This document shows positions 32,929-44,166 of a stretch of 64,000 nucleotides of DNA, one piece after another. This stretch comes from Clitopilus passeckerianus (lineage: Eukaryota > Basidiomycota > Agaricomycetes > Agaricales > Entolomataceae). Location: NCBI GenBank assembly GCA_944990035.1, contig CALYLX010000112.1, positions 1,116,001 to 1,180,000 on the forward strand. Reading direction: 5' to 3'. The first letter of the stretch is position 1; each line of letters opens with the position of its first letter. The notes beneath the pieces are model-generated. The model ran no database searches. It saw nothing but the letters and a program-made list of their open reading frames with translations, and was not told the DNA's origin. The position numbers and the translations under genes were made by a program.

Positions 32929-34539
32929 CTAAATCATATCAAACGCCTCCATTGGCTGCCATTCATCTTCACCCGTCTCAAACTCAAACAATTTATTGTA
33001 ACATCGCTGACCAGGCGTTGAGAAATGCCGATATGGGTCGGACGCTGACAGTTTGGTTCCACATCGGTAACAGAAATGTTGTCGGCATTTGCTGCATGTC
33101 ATCTGCAAAAATAATATGTAAATTTATCCTTTGGAATAAACAGAATCCACCTACATGGTTGCATCCTAAGGATTTCTCGACGTGGATATCACACCCAGGG
33201 CATGCCATTGTCGAGGATTCTAGCCATTGTCGGTTGGCCTGCTCTTCCTGGTATGTTTTCACCAGTTTTCGAATATTTGATTGTCCAAATCTTTTTTCAA
33301 TCGTAATTCGGCCAGGGGAATCTTCGGGATAGTTCAAATATTCAAGAACTATCTTTTCCGCGTGTGCTATTGGGCATGAGGTGTGAGGGCCATGCCTTGC
33401 AACACGTTAAGTTTCATAACACCCGTCAGAAACGGAATATTCTTACCATGTCCGCCGGCAAAATGCACAGAAGCTGTATGAACACGACGGGCACGTTCGT
33501 AGACGTGCCCAACTACTGTCCTCTGACTCGCTGTTCCCTTCTGGCTTCCGTACAGGCGCCTGGCAATATTCCACCGGACAATGTATGGTGGAGGGATCTA
33601 GATTTCGGTCAGCTGATGTCCACGGGAAGAGCTAGAATGAACCTTTCTCGACGTCTCTCTTTTCCCTAAGCCATCTCCATCGCTTCAGTTCTGCATCCGT
33701 TACCACTCGGGCAACCTCAGTTACATCCGCCTCCGTACCGTTTTTGACGCAATCAGGGTCAGGGCAGCCCACTCGACCGACGTCTCCCTCTGCGATGCAA
33801 AGCTTCCAGAAATCCTCCAGGCACGACCGGCAGAAAATATGCAAGCACAAGAGCTGAACACACTTCGAGCCCTTGAAAGACTCAAGGCAGATTGAGCAAG
33901 GATATGCGCGGCGTGCGAATTCTGACGACTTTCTGGACGCTTCCGACTCCTTCAGCAGCACGGAAAGCGCTCGAGGGGCCGTATGTGGTATCCTGCGCAC
34001 AGGTCAGATGCTTGTAGTAACTTGATAGATGAGGTTCGACAGACCGTATAATATCCCCTTCCTAAACGACTCCAAAAGTCCCCGTTTCTCACAAACTCAA
34101 TCCAGTTATACAGGACACCCTCCCCAGGCTGCCACATCTTGTTGAGGTATTCTGGGAACCTAATCGGATGGGGTAGCCATGCGTGTGTTGCGGTAATAGA
34201 TACCAGGCGAGGAGACACTGTGATAGGATATGTGGATGGCAAGGCAATAGACATGATCAAAGGAGGCAGAATACGCAGGGACAGTGTAACGGTTTCTGTT
34301 GCCTGGTCAGCTGGAGCAGGGTTCTGTATCAACTGGATCGGTTGAGGGTTGCCGAATTCTACAGGAATCTCCAGCTTGATAGATCCATTTGATATGTCGC
34401 TAGAGATGTACTCAGGGAATATGGACTATTCCCAGCAGTACGTTAGTAAAAGTTGGCAACTTAGTAAAAGAGAGTGCACCTCCAGAACTTCATATTCTTC
34501 ATATTGAAGAGCTTTGCATTGTGCTTCAATAGACGCCAT
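32929..34539 (-). CDS. RWD-RBR E3 ubiquitin ligase (RNF14/Itt1-like)
   Basis: A RING-between-RING ligase of about 480 residues. The N-terminal RWD domain starts MASIEAQCKALQYEEYEVL and has LQSIFPEYI and SIALPSTYPITVSP. RING1 reads CSICLESFKGSKCVQLLCLHIFCRSCLEDF. The IBR region follows and RING2 has ACPGCDIHVEKSLGCNHMTC. The Cys in GCNHMTC is in the place of the thioester-forming catalytic residue of RBR ligases. The C-terminus ends WQPMEAFDMI. RWD plus RBR is the layout of human RNF14 and yeast Itt1, linked to stalled translation. The start ATG 34539 is the first in frame before the RWD helix. It is divergent from URB2 by about 220 bases. Confidence 0.9.
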
Positions 34540-34756
34540 CTCTTCTTCTTTTCAGCTTTCAGATGATTCGACACGACAGAGATGTAGACTCAGAGCAGCT
34601 GTCCACGATGTCCGTGAAGACATGTCCTTTGCAGTGCCAACTGTCTGAAAGACTCTCGGTGCCGTCGGTCCGACACTTCGAGTCGATCTTCGGTCACGTG
34701 CTATCCAGAACTTTTGAAATTTCGACGCTGAGCTGCTTAGACTGCTCGAACTTTCT

Positions 34757-37700
34757 ATGGATGTCTCCGACTCATCTCAGGGCTTTGTTCGTGCGCTGAA
34801 AGGAAATAAAGACCCGCCTAACCACGGAGGTCCGACGAAACTCGACATTGCGAGGAAAGGATGGGACGATGCAGCGTTTTTTCTACCAAACAAGGCGGAG
34901 GTCATAACTGAGTGGATCCTAAGCAAATTCTTGAAGGAGAAGGGCAAACAACCGTACGAATCACTACACATCTCAAAACTAAATATACTCAGCCCAAATA
35001 TTAGAGATTCCAACCCATTACTTCGCAGTGAATATTGGATGCTTTTGCGCGATGTGATTTCAGACCCAAACCAATCCGCCCGCACCCTCAAAACTTGGCT
35101 AACGCCACTACTGAACCGTATCCCGGTTGTTCCTATTCTTTTAGCATTCCTCAAGCTATTAGGAGGAAACCAGGGTCGCACATTACCCATCTTAGAAGCT
35201 TTCTCGTGTTTACAAGCCCTCTGGCCAGGAGCATCTCAAAAGTCGACTACTGAAGCCCTCCTCGAGATATTTGTCGCCTATCTAGACGCCTTGCAGTGCT
35301 TCCGTCGAAGCGATGAGCTCGCTTCTATTGGGCTCATGCTCACTTCATCCTTCAAAAATTCATTCTATAACTCCTCGAACAAGCGAAAGGTGCGGTTGGC
35401 CAACTTCATTGCCCAAGTCCATTTATTCAAACGTAGCTCAGATACACGCCTCATTCTCCGAGCATCACCTAATTTCGTGGCTTGTCTGTATCACATCCGG
35501 AAATCGTGACGAAGAGTTGTACCGCAACATATACATTGTCGGTACTGAGATCCTTTTCAATTTGGACGTCTTACGCCAGGAGCCCGCACTATCCACAAAT
35601 GCCCATCTGTTCTCTCAATTTGGACCCAAAACCTCAAGTGGCATCTTCCAGGCTCTACCGCCACTGTTGACATCATATGCCGAAGCACTCAGAAAGCACC
35701 GAGGAGCATCGTCAGTCAGAGTTCTCAAATATCTAACCCACCCATCTCAGAGGTTCAAGTGCGTGGAATGGAATTTTTCGGGTCATGTGTGACCCTCCTA
35801 AATCAGTTCCAACCGGTGAATGCATGGGAGGTTCAGCTAGCATTACTCAAAGTGGTTGAAAAAGAACAGCTTTTCTCAGCCAAAAACCAAGCTACGGCCG
35901 AGCTAATGATGTACAAATTAATCATCAGGCTCCTCGACCAACCTTACCTTCCACACCAGAACGAGAATGCATTCAAAGTCCGGGTTGAAAGCCTATCTAC
36001 TATCGCTAGGATTGACTTTGACCTCCTGAAACCGGCCTGGCATGGGGTACTAAAAAGTATTTTGATGGTAAGCTAACTCATCGTATATACGATCTCTAGT
36101 TCTCGTCTGACCTCCAAGCATAGGCTCCCGTACGACATCCTTGCTACCTTGAATTGACTGGCCTCATTCTCGAACACCACTCTAAAACGAAGTCGCTGGA
36201 CAAATATATTGACTCTGTCCTGCACACAATTCAGGAGCAAGACGCATCCCTTTTCCGCTCTGTGAGAGAGATGTATTGCACGTGCCTATCGGGACCACTT
36301 TTCCAGCAGGCATATTGGGACCAACTGTCCCGAGCAATCAACGCATTCGTCGCTGGGAACCAGACAATGGGTATATGCAGGTCGATATCTGGAGTTTTGG
36401 AAGCCGCTTGGGGTCAGCTCGAGCCATCAGTCTCAGCACTCTCCCGCTCAGCTGAAGGCCGGCCCACCAAAAGAAGAAGAACCGTTACACCACCAGAAGC
36501 ATTGTTTCCTACCACAACGGAAGTTCGGTTGTCCTTATGCTTGCGGACAGCCGAAGTCGTGCTTTCCGCCCTGCCTTTACGGGCCGTATCTGTAGAGACG
36601 AGGGAAGAGGTGATTTTGAATCTACAGTCCCTCGATACCCAAATTTCCCACATAGGGAAACTCTGTTTGAAGAAACTTAAGCACGCGACTGGTGCTACAG
36701 CTTGGTCGATTTCAGTCGTCGTCGCCTCAATTCTTCGCCTTCAGTATGCGCTGAAAGTCTCCAACACATCTCTTGAACCGGACCATCGAATCTCCAATTC
36801 CTTACTGCTCAAAACGTTGTCACTAGAATCCCTTCTCCCCGAGCTTCACCTGGAGTTGGTATGTGGTTCCTTCTATTTGGACTCATTCGGTTGGCAAATC
36901 ATCTGATCAATGTCTAGTTCCGAGGACTGTTCTCGGATCCGTCGTCTCTGGATGCGGAGCAGCTACACGGCGTGCTTGATTCTGCCACTGCGCTTTTAGA
37001 GGCCATATATGGATCCACATTTCCGCATGCGTCGTGGAGGGGTGAGGCTCATGGACTATCAGAAGATGAAGATGGCTGGAAGATGAGCGCACTTTGTTTG
37101 GCCCATATGCTATTCAACCGATGGTTGCCCGATGTCGAGTCAGTAACATATGCGTCCAGGCGATTCTTGCTGACAACGAGCCGCAGAAATCTAGCAAGCA
37201 AAGAACACTTGAGCTGCTTCGTCAACTCTATCTTCAGCACCCTTGGGTCGCCTGCCTCTACCTCTGCGTCTGAAATACTTGGCCCACGTTCTCTGGTGAA
37301 GCAGGCGCTAGAAACTGCCAATTTCTGGGAGTCAGCAACCGTACGCGGTAGGTGCAAAACCTGGTTCGGGGTTACCCAAACTGAGGAATAATTCATAGAT
37401 GTTTTCGTTTCCTACTTGCAGCGGTCTTTTGCCCAAGCTAGCGCAGACCTAGACAAGGCGGTAACCGTCATTCAGTTGCTGATGAACGTGCCGTCGGATT
37501 ATCTGCCGCGCTCAGTACAGCTAGAATCGATCAAATTCGCACTAGATACGGACAAAGGCTTCTCGTCCATCCCTTACCTGGACAGCTCCATGGTCGAAAG
37601 CCTCTGTGCCACCCGCCTTTTCCTCGGACGCAGTCTGGTCCAAATGTCCAACGCGGATCAGGTATGATAACCCTCTGATCCATAGGAGGATATCTACTTA

Positions 37701-39642
37701 TTTTTGGTAGCTTGAGCTATCAATTGACGATTTCATCCACATCCTAGAGTCTGAGCCTCCTGGCATAACGAATAATGATCTTTCTGAGGTAACGTTCAAT
37801 CTGATCGACCGCCTTTGGGTGTACGACGATTTCTTGCCTCTCCGCTTGCCTGGGCTAACAGAAATTCCAGATATGTCTTCAAACGACTCCCTTCCAAATA
37901 TGACCTTATAGGACCGTCGCTCGACATTTATCGGGGAATGAATGTCGGTGATGTTCGAGCTGGAAAGTGCAAAATGCTGTCTCATGGCTTTGGACGTATG
38001 GTCAAAGTCGTGACGACTGAAATATCTTATTCCAGGTAAAGTGCTTTCTAGGGCTCTAGGCTTTTCGTAACTCAGTGCTGTCCACATTAGTTCAGCTGGA
38101 CTGCGTGGCAAGCTGCACGAACTATATCGCACCTTGTCAACACTCGTAATACAAGAGATCTCCCACCAGATATCTCACGCGGGTTCTGTTGAGCCCTCGT
38201 TCTATGCAGATGTGTATATAATATGGCACGCGTTGCTGTCCCTGAGAAAGTGGGGAGCTTTCACAGGTACGTTCCTGCAATTCCCTCTGCCACTGTCTAC
38301 TCAAGCGTCTACCATTAGATGAAGCTGTTCCTCTTTTCGGCCAGGCTCTCATCTCACAGGTATTCAGAGCACCAAATCTGGGAGGCCCTCAAGATCCAGT
38401 CCTCCTGTCCATTTTTGGCATCTTATCGGGAGAAATTGACAATATAGCCGAATCTCGTCGTCTTGTTCAACTTGAATTCATTGTTGCTGCATACTTTGAA
38501 ATGTTGCATCAGATCACACCAAATGGTAGATTCTTCATTCGGCATATTCACTTTTTGACTGACGATTATGTAGGTGTTTCAGATGTTAATACTCACTTCT
38601 CCGGAACGTTGCGGTCTCTATCAGTCCCAGACTTCGCGCATATATCTGGTTATTTGCTGGAGTTCATGGCAAAATCGAAATCTGAACAAGGTTTGATCGA
38701 TGCCATACAATTCGCTACCCTACTCTTGAAGGAGCACCCTCCAGGCAAGCCATCCTTCGACATGTGCCACTCACCAAAGCTAACATTCTCCGCACCCAGG
38801 CACCCTGAAGCAGCTGCAGGCTCTCCTATCGCAATGCTTGCTCATCTTCACAAATACCACAAAGCTCATAGGCGACGGTTCGGAGCTGCGGCAACGAATA
38901 TCGGGATTCATATCGTTGCAAACAACCGAGCATGTGAGCATTGGCGTTTCTAACATCTCAAGCCACTTGGTGCTGATACTTTTTACAGCCTGCTGTTCTT
39001 CGACTCAAGGACATGGGTCCTATCTGGACCATCCTGGTCACATTTTTATCGGGCTCCCGAATACATGATCCCAAAACCTCGAAGGAGCAGTTCCAAGCTA
39101 TTGTTACTGCCATAGGAGCTCTTATTCGCCTTCGGCGGGACCTGGTGGTAAACACTTTGCCGCTGTTAGGAAACGCGTTACGTCTCCTCATTCTTGGCCT
39201 ACGGAATGTTCGTCCCCAGCTCGGGAGCAAACAGAAAGCGTTGGTGGCTAACACACAGCCAAGGTGGTTGAGCACAGATCAGCCTTTAGGTGCTGAAGAT
39301 GCCAAGGCAGTCGCACGATTGTTGCAAAGCCTCACCACCAAATCTGTGGTTCGAAGTCATTCAACCTCAGAAACACAGAAAGCTGAATCACTGGCGAAGC
39401 CCTTCTCCAAACATGCCATATACGTGATTAAAGCTTATAGCGATGCCATGAATGATCCGTTGTGCGTTATTCCTTTCGACGTCAGGAAAGAGTTGAGGCC
39501 TGGTCTTTGTGCCCTGCTTGGAATGATAAATGAGCATGACAGGGATGCGTTGATGGTGACTGCATTGAATGCGGGAGGAAAAAGCACAATAAAGGCGCTT
39601 TGGAAGGAATACGAGAAGCAAAGATACGTCGGAAAGGGTTAG
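34757..39642 (+). CDS. URB2: Urb2/Npa2 family ribosome biogenesis protein (one frame break)
   Basis: A very large, mostly helical nucleolar protein of about 1400 residues needed for early 60S pre-ribosome assembly. The C-terminal Urb2 domain is clear: PIWTILVTFLSGSRIHD, FQAIVTAIGALIRLRRDLV, LPLLGNALRLLILGLR, KAVARLLQSLTTK, KHAIYVIKAY and a final GLCALLGMINEHDRDALM. The start MDVSDSSQGFVRALKG at 34757 is the first Met of the frame. At least ten short introns are needed. Between SPNFVAC and ITSGNRDEEL (about 35,468-35,492) the frame changes with no possible intron, so one base seems extra or missing. Homology outside the C-terminal domain is weak in this family, so the middle exons are approximate. 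Confidence 0.83.
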
Positions 39643-39787
39643 ATATACATTTATATTCCGTATCCCACTCTATGTATGTTTTCGCCGAGTTTCGTTGGTT
39701 TCGCGCCATAGCAGAGGGTTTACCCCTAACCCTAAATTAGCTCTTCACACATCTTTGACCATAACCTGCTGGACTGTGTCGCCAAAT

Positions 39788-40482
39788 ATGTTGGCTCGTA
39801 ACCTGCCACGTTCTCTTTCTCTAAAGCTTCTTTCCTCACAGAGCCGGAATTTGTCAAGGTCTTTAACCGCATTGCATAGGCATAATCTCCGCCAGAGCCA
39901 GTCCGCACGACATATATTAAACCGGACCTATGCTACACCACCACCGCAACTGAACATTAGGTACTCTACTAGTGTCCCGTGCCATTCATATCCATTGACG
40001 TCAGGAACTGTAGCGACCTGTCTCCCGAAAGATACCACAAAATTTCTGATGCCACTATGGACCGTTTACTTGAGTCATTAGAAGATCTCTTGGACCAGCT
40101 GCAGAACCCGGAATACGAGGTTGAATATCATGTGCGTTCCTTCACGATGTTATGGCGAGACCTATCATTGCTAACTCTATCTAGAGTGGCGTTCTGACCC
40201 TTGTATTGGGTAACAACGGAACCTATGTCATCAACAAGCAGCCTCCGAACAAGCAAATATGGCTTTCTTCACCATTTAGGTAATGACCACCGCTTTCTCA
40301 GTTTCTTCAAAGTGTTTCTCATTTGCTCCTCCAGTGGCCCTATACGGTACGATTACTCTGGAGCAAGGAAGGCTTGGTTATATTCGCGGGACGGCCACGC
40401 TCTCGACGAGCTCCTAAACAGGGAGTTGAGTGAAGTCATAGGAGGAAATATCAACTTTGACCTTCGGGTTGATGAGGAGTGA
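39788..40482 (+). CDS. YFH1: Frataxin, mitochondrial iron-sulfur cluster assembly protein
   Basis: Frataxin activates the Nfs1-Isu1 cysteine desulfurase complex in the mitochondrial matrix. Four exons give about 180 residues. A long basic, Ser/Leu-rich presequence ([29 protein letters not shown]) is followed by the frataxin domain. It starts with the acidic helix [23 protein letters not shown]. The sheet follows: [40 protein letters not shown], and then [20 protein letters not shown] and [13 protein letters not shown]. The helix acids, the NKQ/IWLSSP strand and the Trp pair are family hallmarks. The intron after EYH and that after SPFS are clear. It lies 145 bases downstream of URB2 on the same strand. 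Confidence 0.95.
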
Positions 40483-40641
40483 TCCCGCTGAAAATTCGGC
40501 GTAGAAAACAGGCCTGGGTCTCTCATATATTGAACTAATCTAATTGGTACGGTCATAGAGAAATTATAATCAAGGCTGAATGATGCGAGGGGAATAAATT
40601 ATGAATGCTGAGGGTAATCCAAGGAAGGTCTATGCTACAAA

Positions 40642-41259
40642 TCAAGTTTTGTTCTCTGGGATATCCAAATGGCGTCTCCTGGAAAGAAAGAGAGATCCAA
40701 GTAATCTGTGCAGAGTCATTCAGAATGTGAATCTGGATGAAACGAACTTAGGTCACCTGTTTGCATCCTCGTAGGTTCTTGCAACTAGTTCAGACTCTTT
40801 GGGTGTGCTTGATAACGCCAACGAAGACCGATGAAAATGGTCTGGTAATTCTGTGGCTAATGGTGATTTGTGACGAAGACATGCTATTTCGCCTGTATGA
40901 CCTGTGATTTGTGCTTTCTTAGGAGCTGTGTCCAAATGTTGCGGGCTTTGGTTTAGGAACATGAGCCGATGGTGGTGGAGGGTATGGAGTTCATTCAACA
41001 GGCTGTTTGTGCGGGCGTATTCTCCTTGGATGTCTTGAGGAGGTATAGCTTGGGCATTTTCAGAGTGGAGATTTTGTGCTTCTATATCGTCTTCTTCATC
41101 ATCCCACTGAGCTTGACTCGAATCTTGGTGGCCTTGTAGTATGCGTCTCCGTTTGACTAGTCGCTCTACTGGATCGCCTCCACCTGTCGATGCGGAGCTT
41201 TGAGAAAGCTCGAACACCGGAAGGGCCGGCGGAGAGGCGGGCCTGACTCTCTTAAGCAT
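40642..41259 (-). CDS. Unidentified probable nuclear protein
   Basis: I do not recognise this gene. The frame from ATG 41259 starts MLKRVRPASPPALPVFELS, then has a likely nuclear signal (VKRRRIL). An acidic segment (DDEEDDIE) and a helix EYARTNSLLNELHTLHHHRLMF follow, and it ends VARTYEDANR. The uninterrupted frame stops at 40753. An intron beginning at the last Arg codon and ending near 40,670 instead adds RRHLDIPENKT with a stop at 40642, and I prefer this because both splice sites are good. Length is 175-180 residues. The frame is also open upstream of the ATG for about 80 codons with no obvious start. The gene is divergent from the WDR70-like gene by 160 bases. Confidence 0.5.
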
Positions 41260-41419
41260 CGAGGAGGATGTGGTGAAGAACAGAGTTTGCACAGGTCGTG
41301 TATCTTTGGCACATAGCTTGGTCAAAGCGCCCGCCTGAGCCTGAGATAAATCTGGCAAGAGATGTGTGCCACTTACGTAAGTCATTGTCTGCAGCACCAT
41401 CTGTCGACTACTCGTCAAA

Positions 41420-43945
41420 ATGGCAGACATGGACGTCTTTGCAGCTATGGGCATTGCAGGCTTTGGAAAGTCGCAGAAGAAGAAGCAACTGGACCCAGCA
41501 AGATTTGACAAGAATAAGAGGGATGTGCAGGTGAGTACTTTGGGAATTTAAACGTAACCCGCTGACCATCGTATGAGGCCGCCCCGGAAACACCAGAAGT
41601 CCAATCGAGGAGGGTACTCCTGGACCTTCGCGACCTACTACTGGGCCTACGTCCTCCAAGCCGAAGGGACCTGCTGTAGGCCCGCCGAAGACCCCAGAGG
41701 AGCCTGAGTATGACCCCTCTGACGATGAAGGTGCAGATTATGACGACGACCCACAGTCACAGTTTCCCATAACTCATGAAATCACCCTGAGTGACCACAC
41801 TAAGGTTGTCTCTGCGCTCGCTTTGGATCCTTCTGGTGCGCGCATCGTGTCAGGGTCTCATGATTACGACTGCAAGCTCTGGGATTTCGGTGGGATGGAC
41901 CACAGGTGCAAACCATTTAAAACATGGGAACCTGCTGGAACGAATTATGTTCGTGTTTCACTTATGTTCTTGCTGCTCGCTGTGTTGAAAAATAGCTCTA
42001 GGTTAACGACATTAAATGGTCCAGTGACGGTCAAAAATTCCTGGTCGTGTCAGGCACGATACAGGCCAGGCTCTTCAGCAGAGATGGTGAGGAAGAGTAA
42101 GTCTCGTACTTCGCGGTGTGAATGTCATATTCAACGTGTTTGATAGAGCCGCCTATGTCAAGGGCGACCCTTATATCAGGGACATGAAGAATACGTCGTA
42201 AGTGCCCGTCTTCCGTCCTTGGTTCAAACCACTCTCAACGTTATCACGTCGCTAGCGGACATGTCGGAGAACTCACTGCCTGCGCATGGCACCCATACGA
42301 TTCTAAAACATTTATCACGTCCTCAGCAGACTCCACGATACGGTAAGATGCCCATGTTGTTCCTTCTTTCACCGAGCTAACACCATTCTTCTCAAGAATC
42401 TGGGATACTGAGACCAAACGCAAGCAGAAGACTGTCATTGTCGTCAAATCCAAGGAACGAGGGACCAGGACGAAAGTGACTACCTGCGCATACTCTCACG
42501 ATGGCAAATTAATTGGAGGTGGTAAGTCCTCTTACCGGGCGCTTGGGAATGAACAGAAGGGCTGATGTGTACGCTTAGCTTGCCTGGATGGCGCCCTTCA
42601 CATGTGGCAAACCAGTTCTAATTTCGTTCGACCTCACTTGTCGGTAGAAGGCGCGCATGTCAAGGGGACCGAAACGGGCTCGGTTTCATTCTCCGTCGAC
42701 GGCCGAACAGTGCTGACGCGTGGGGGCGCTGGAGGTGATGATACAGTGAAGAGTGCGCCGTCTATCAAATCTAATGTTACTGTCTGAAATTCACAAGGTC
42801 CTTCATTTCAGTCTGGGATCTACGCGCCTTCAAGAAACCGCTTGCAACGCGGTCAGGACTCACCACCCTTTACCCGCATACAAATGCCGTTTTCAGCCCA
42901 GACGACAAGTACATCGTCACGGGTGCCGGAGCGACGTCAAAAGGAGAAAGTGGGAAGCTGTTGTTCCTTGACAAAAACAATCTTGAGATTACAAAAGCCC
43001 TCGAGGTGAACTCGACGCCAGTGAAGGTGGTATGGCACTCCAAGATCAATCAGGTGAGTACTACAAACTTGTATTCTTCTAGTCATATGCTAACGATCGA
43101 TTAGATCGTGACCGGTTTAGCCAATGGTCAAATCTGCGTGCTCTACTCGCCGCAAACGTCGCTGAATGGCGCCAAACTACTTCTGAACAAGGGGCCGCCT
43201 AGGAAGGTGACGGTAGAGGACATGTCGGATGCAGTGACTGCACCCACTATTCTTACGCCACACGCATTGCCCATGTTCCGCGATTTAGAGGGACTGGGAA
43301 GAGGGACGAAGCGAAAGGCAGAGAAGGATAGACTAGATCCGAGGAAAAGCAGAAGACCAGAACTGCCCGTCACTGGACCAGGGAAAGGTGGTCGAGTTGG
43401 AGCCAGCGCAACACAACATATTGTGCAACATCTTGTTCGCGATACCACAAGGGACGAAGACGTGGGTGCTCGGTTTTCCTCTTTTTTTCTCTTCTCCCGG
43501 CTGTTTTACTTTCTCCTTTCTGCTCCCTTTGCTTCGGCAGGGTTGCGTATCTGGCAAATTGATCAAGAAGCAGACCGTTTTTTTTTTTGATATCAGTTGT
43601 CATGTCATCAAATATGCTGATGTCACTTTTGCCCTCGTCTTGTGGTCTTTTCGCCTCAATAGCCTCGCGAAGCACTGCTCAAGTACGCTCAAGTATCTGA
43701 AAGTGATCCACAATGGACAGGAGGTGAGCATTTTTCTTTCGTTCTATTGACTGTAGGGCAATCGTTCGATTACTCGTCATCAAATTTCTTCGTTGATTTG
43801 ACATCCGTTGATTTGTTTACCTCTACTTGGTGTTGTTTGGTTGCTGACGTGGCGGTTCTTTCCGAAACCTTAAGCTTGGAAAACGAATCAACCAAAGCCC
43901 GTTTTCGCTGCAAATGAGGAGGAAGAGAAGGAAGAAGACGCTTAA
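41420..43945 (+). CDS. WD40-repeat protein, WDR70 family
   Basis: A nuclear WD40 propeller protein of about 560 residues. Human and fission yeast WDR70 work with Cul4-Ddb1 to promote H2B ubiquitination near DNA breaks. Start: MADMDVFAAMGIAGFGKS, the characteristic N-terminal motif with FGKxxKK. An acidic linker (PSDDEGADYDDDP) leads to repeats. The first includes VVSALALDPSGARIVSGSHDYDCKLWDF, and others include DSKTFITSSADSTIRIWD, YSHDGKLIGGACLDGALHMW and GDDTVKLWDLRAF. The tail holds GPPRKVTVEDM, FRDLEGLGRGTKRKAEKDR and PREALLKYAQV, and ends in acidic residues. One intron after DTTRDED is unusually long (about 200 bases, with an 11-T run near 43,580). The family assignment is firm. Confidence 0.93.
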
Positions 43946-44166
43946 ACGGCTTATATGTGTGTATAGAACGTTGTATTGCATATGAGAAGTACGGGAGGGA
44001 GGATTGAGCGAACGGAGAGGAGAAACAAAGATGGCCCCTGCGCGGGATTTGTGAACCTTAAATTTGACCAGCTATAAAGACCTAGCCTTGCTTCCGATCC
44101 CCCTAAATCCTCCAAAATCTCTCTGTCCCCTTGCTGTGTCACACTGTGACGGTCACGAGCCAATCA

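Noticed and set aside
35725..35765. A second frame break in URB2 near the end of the second segment
   Set aside because: A short intron of about 38 bases with a plaus branch site joins SS to VQVRGMEFF in phase, so no error needs to be assumed, though the intron is at the lower size limit.
43570..43590. A run of T and pyrimidines in the WDR70-like gene
   Set aside because: It lies in an unusually long intron and looks like an ordinary pyrimidine tract, not a separate element.
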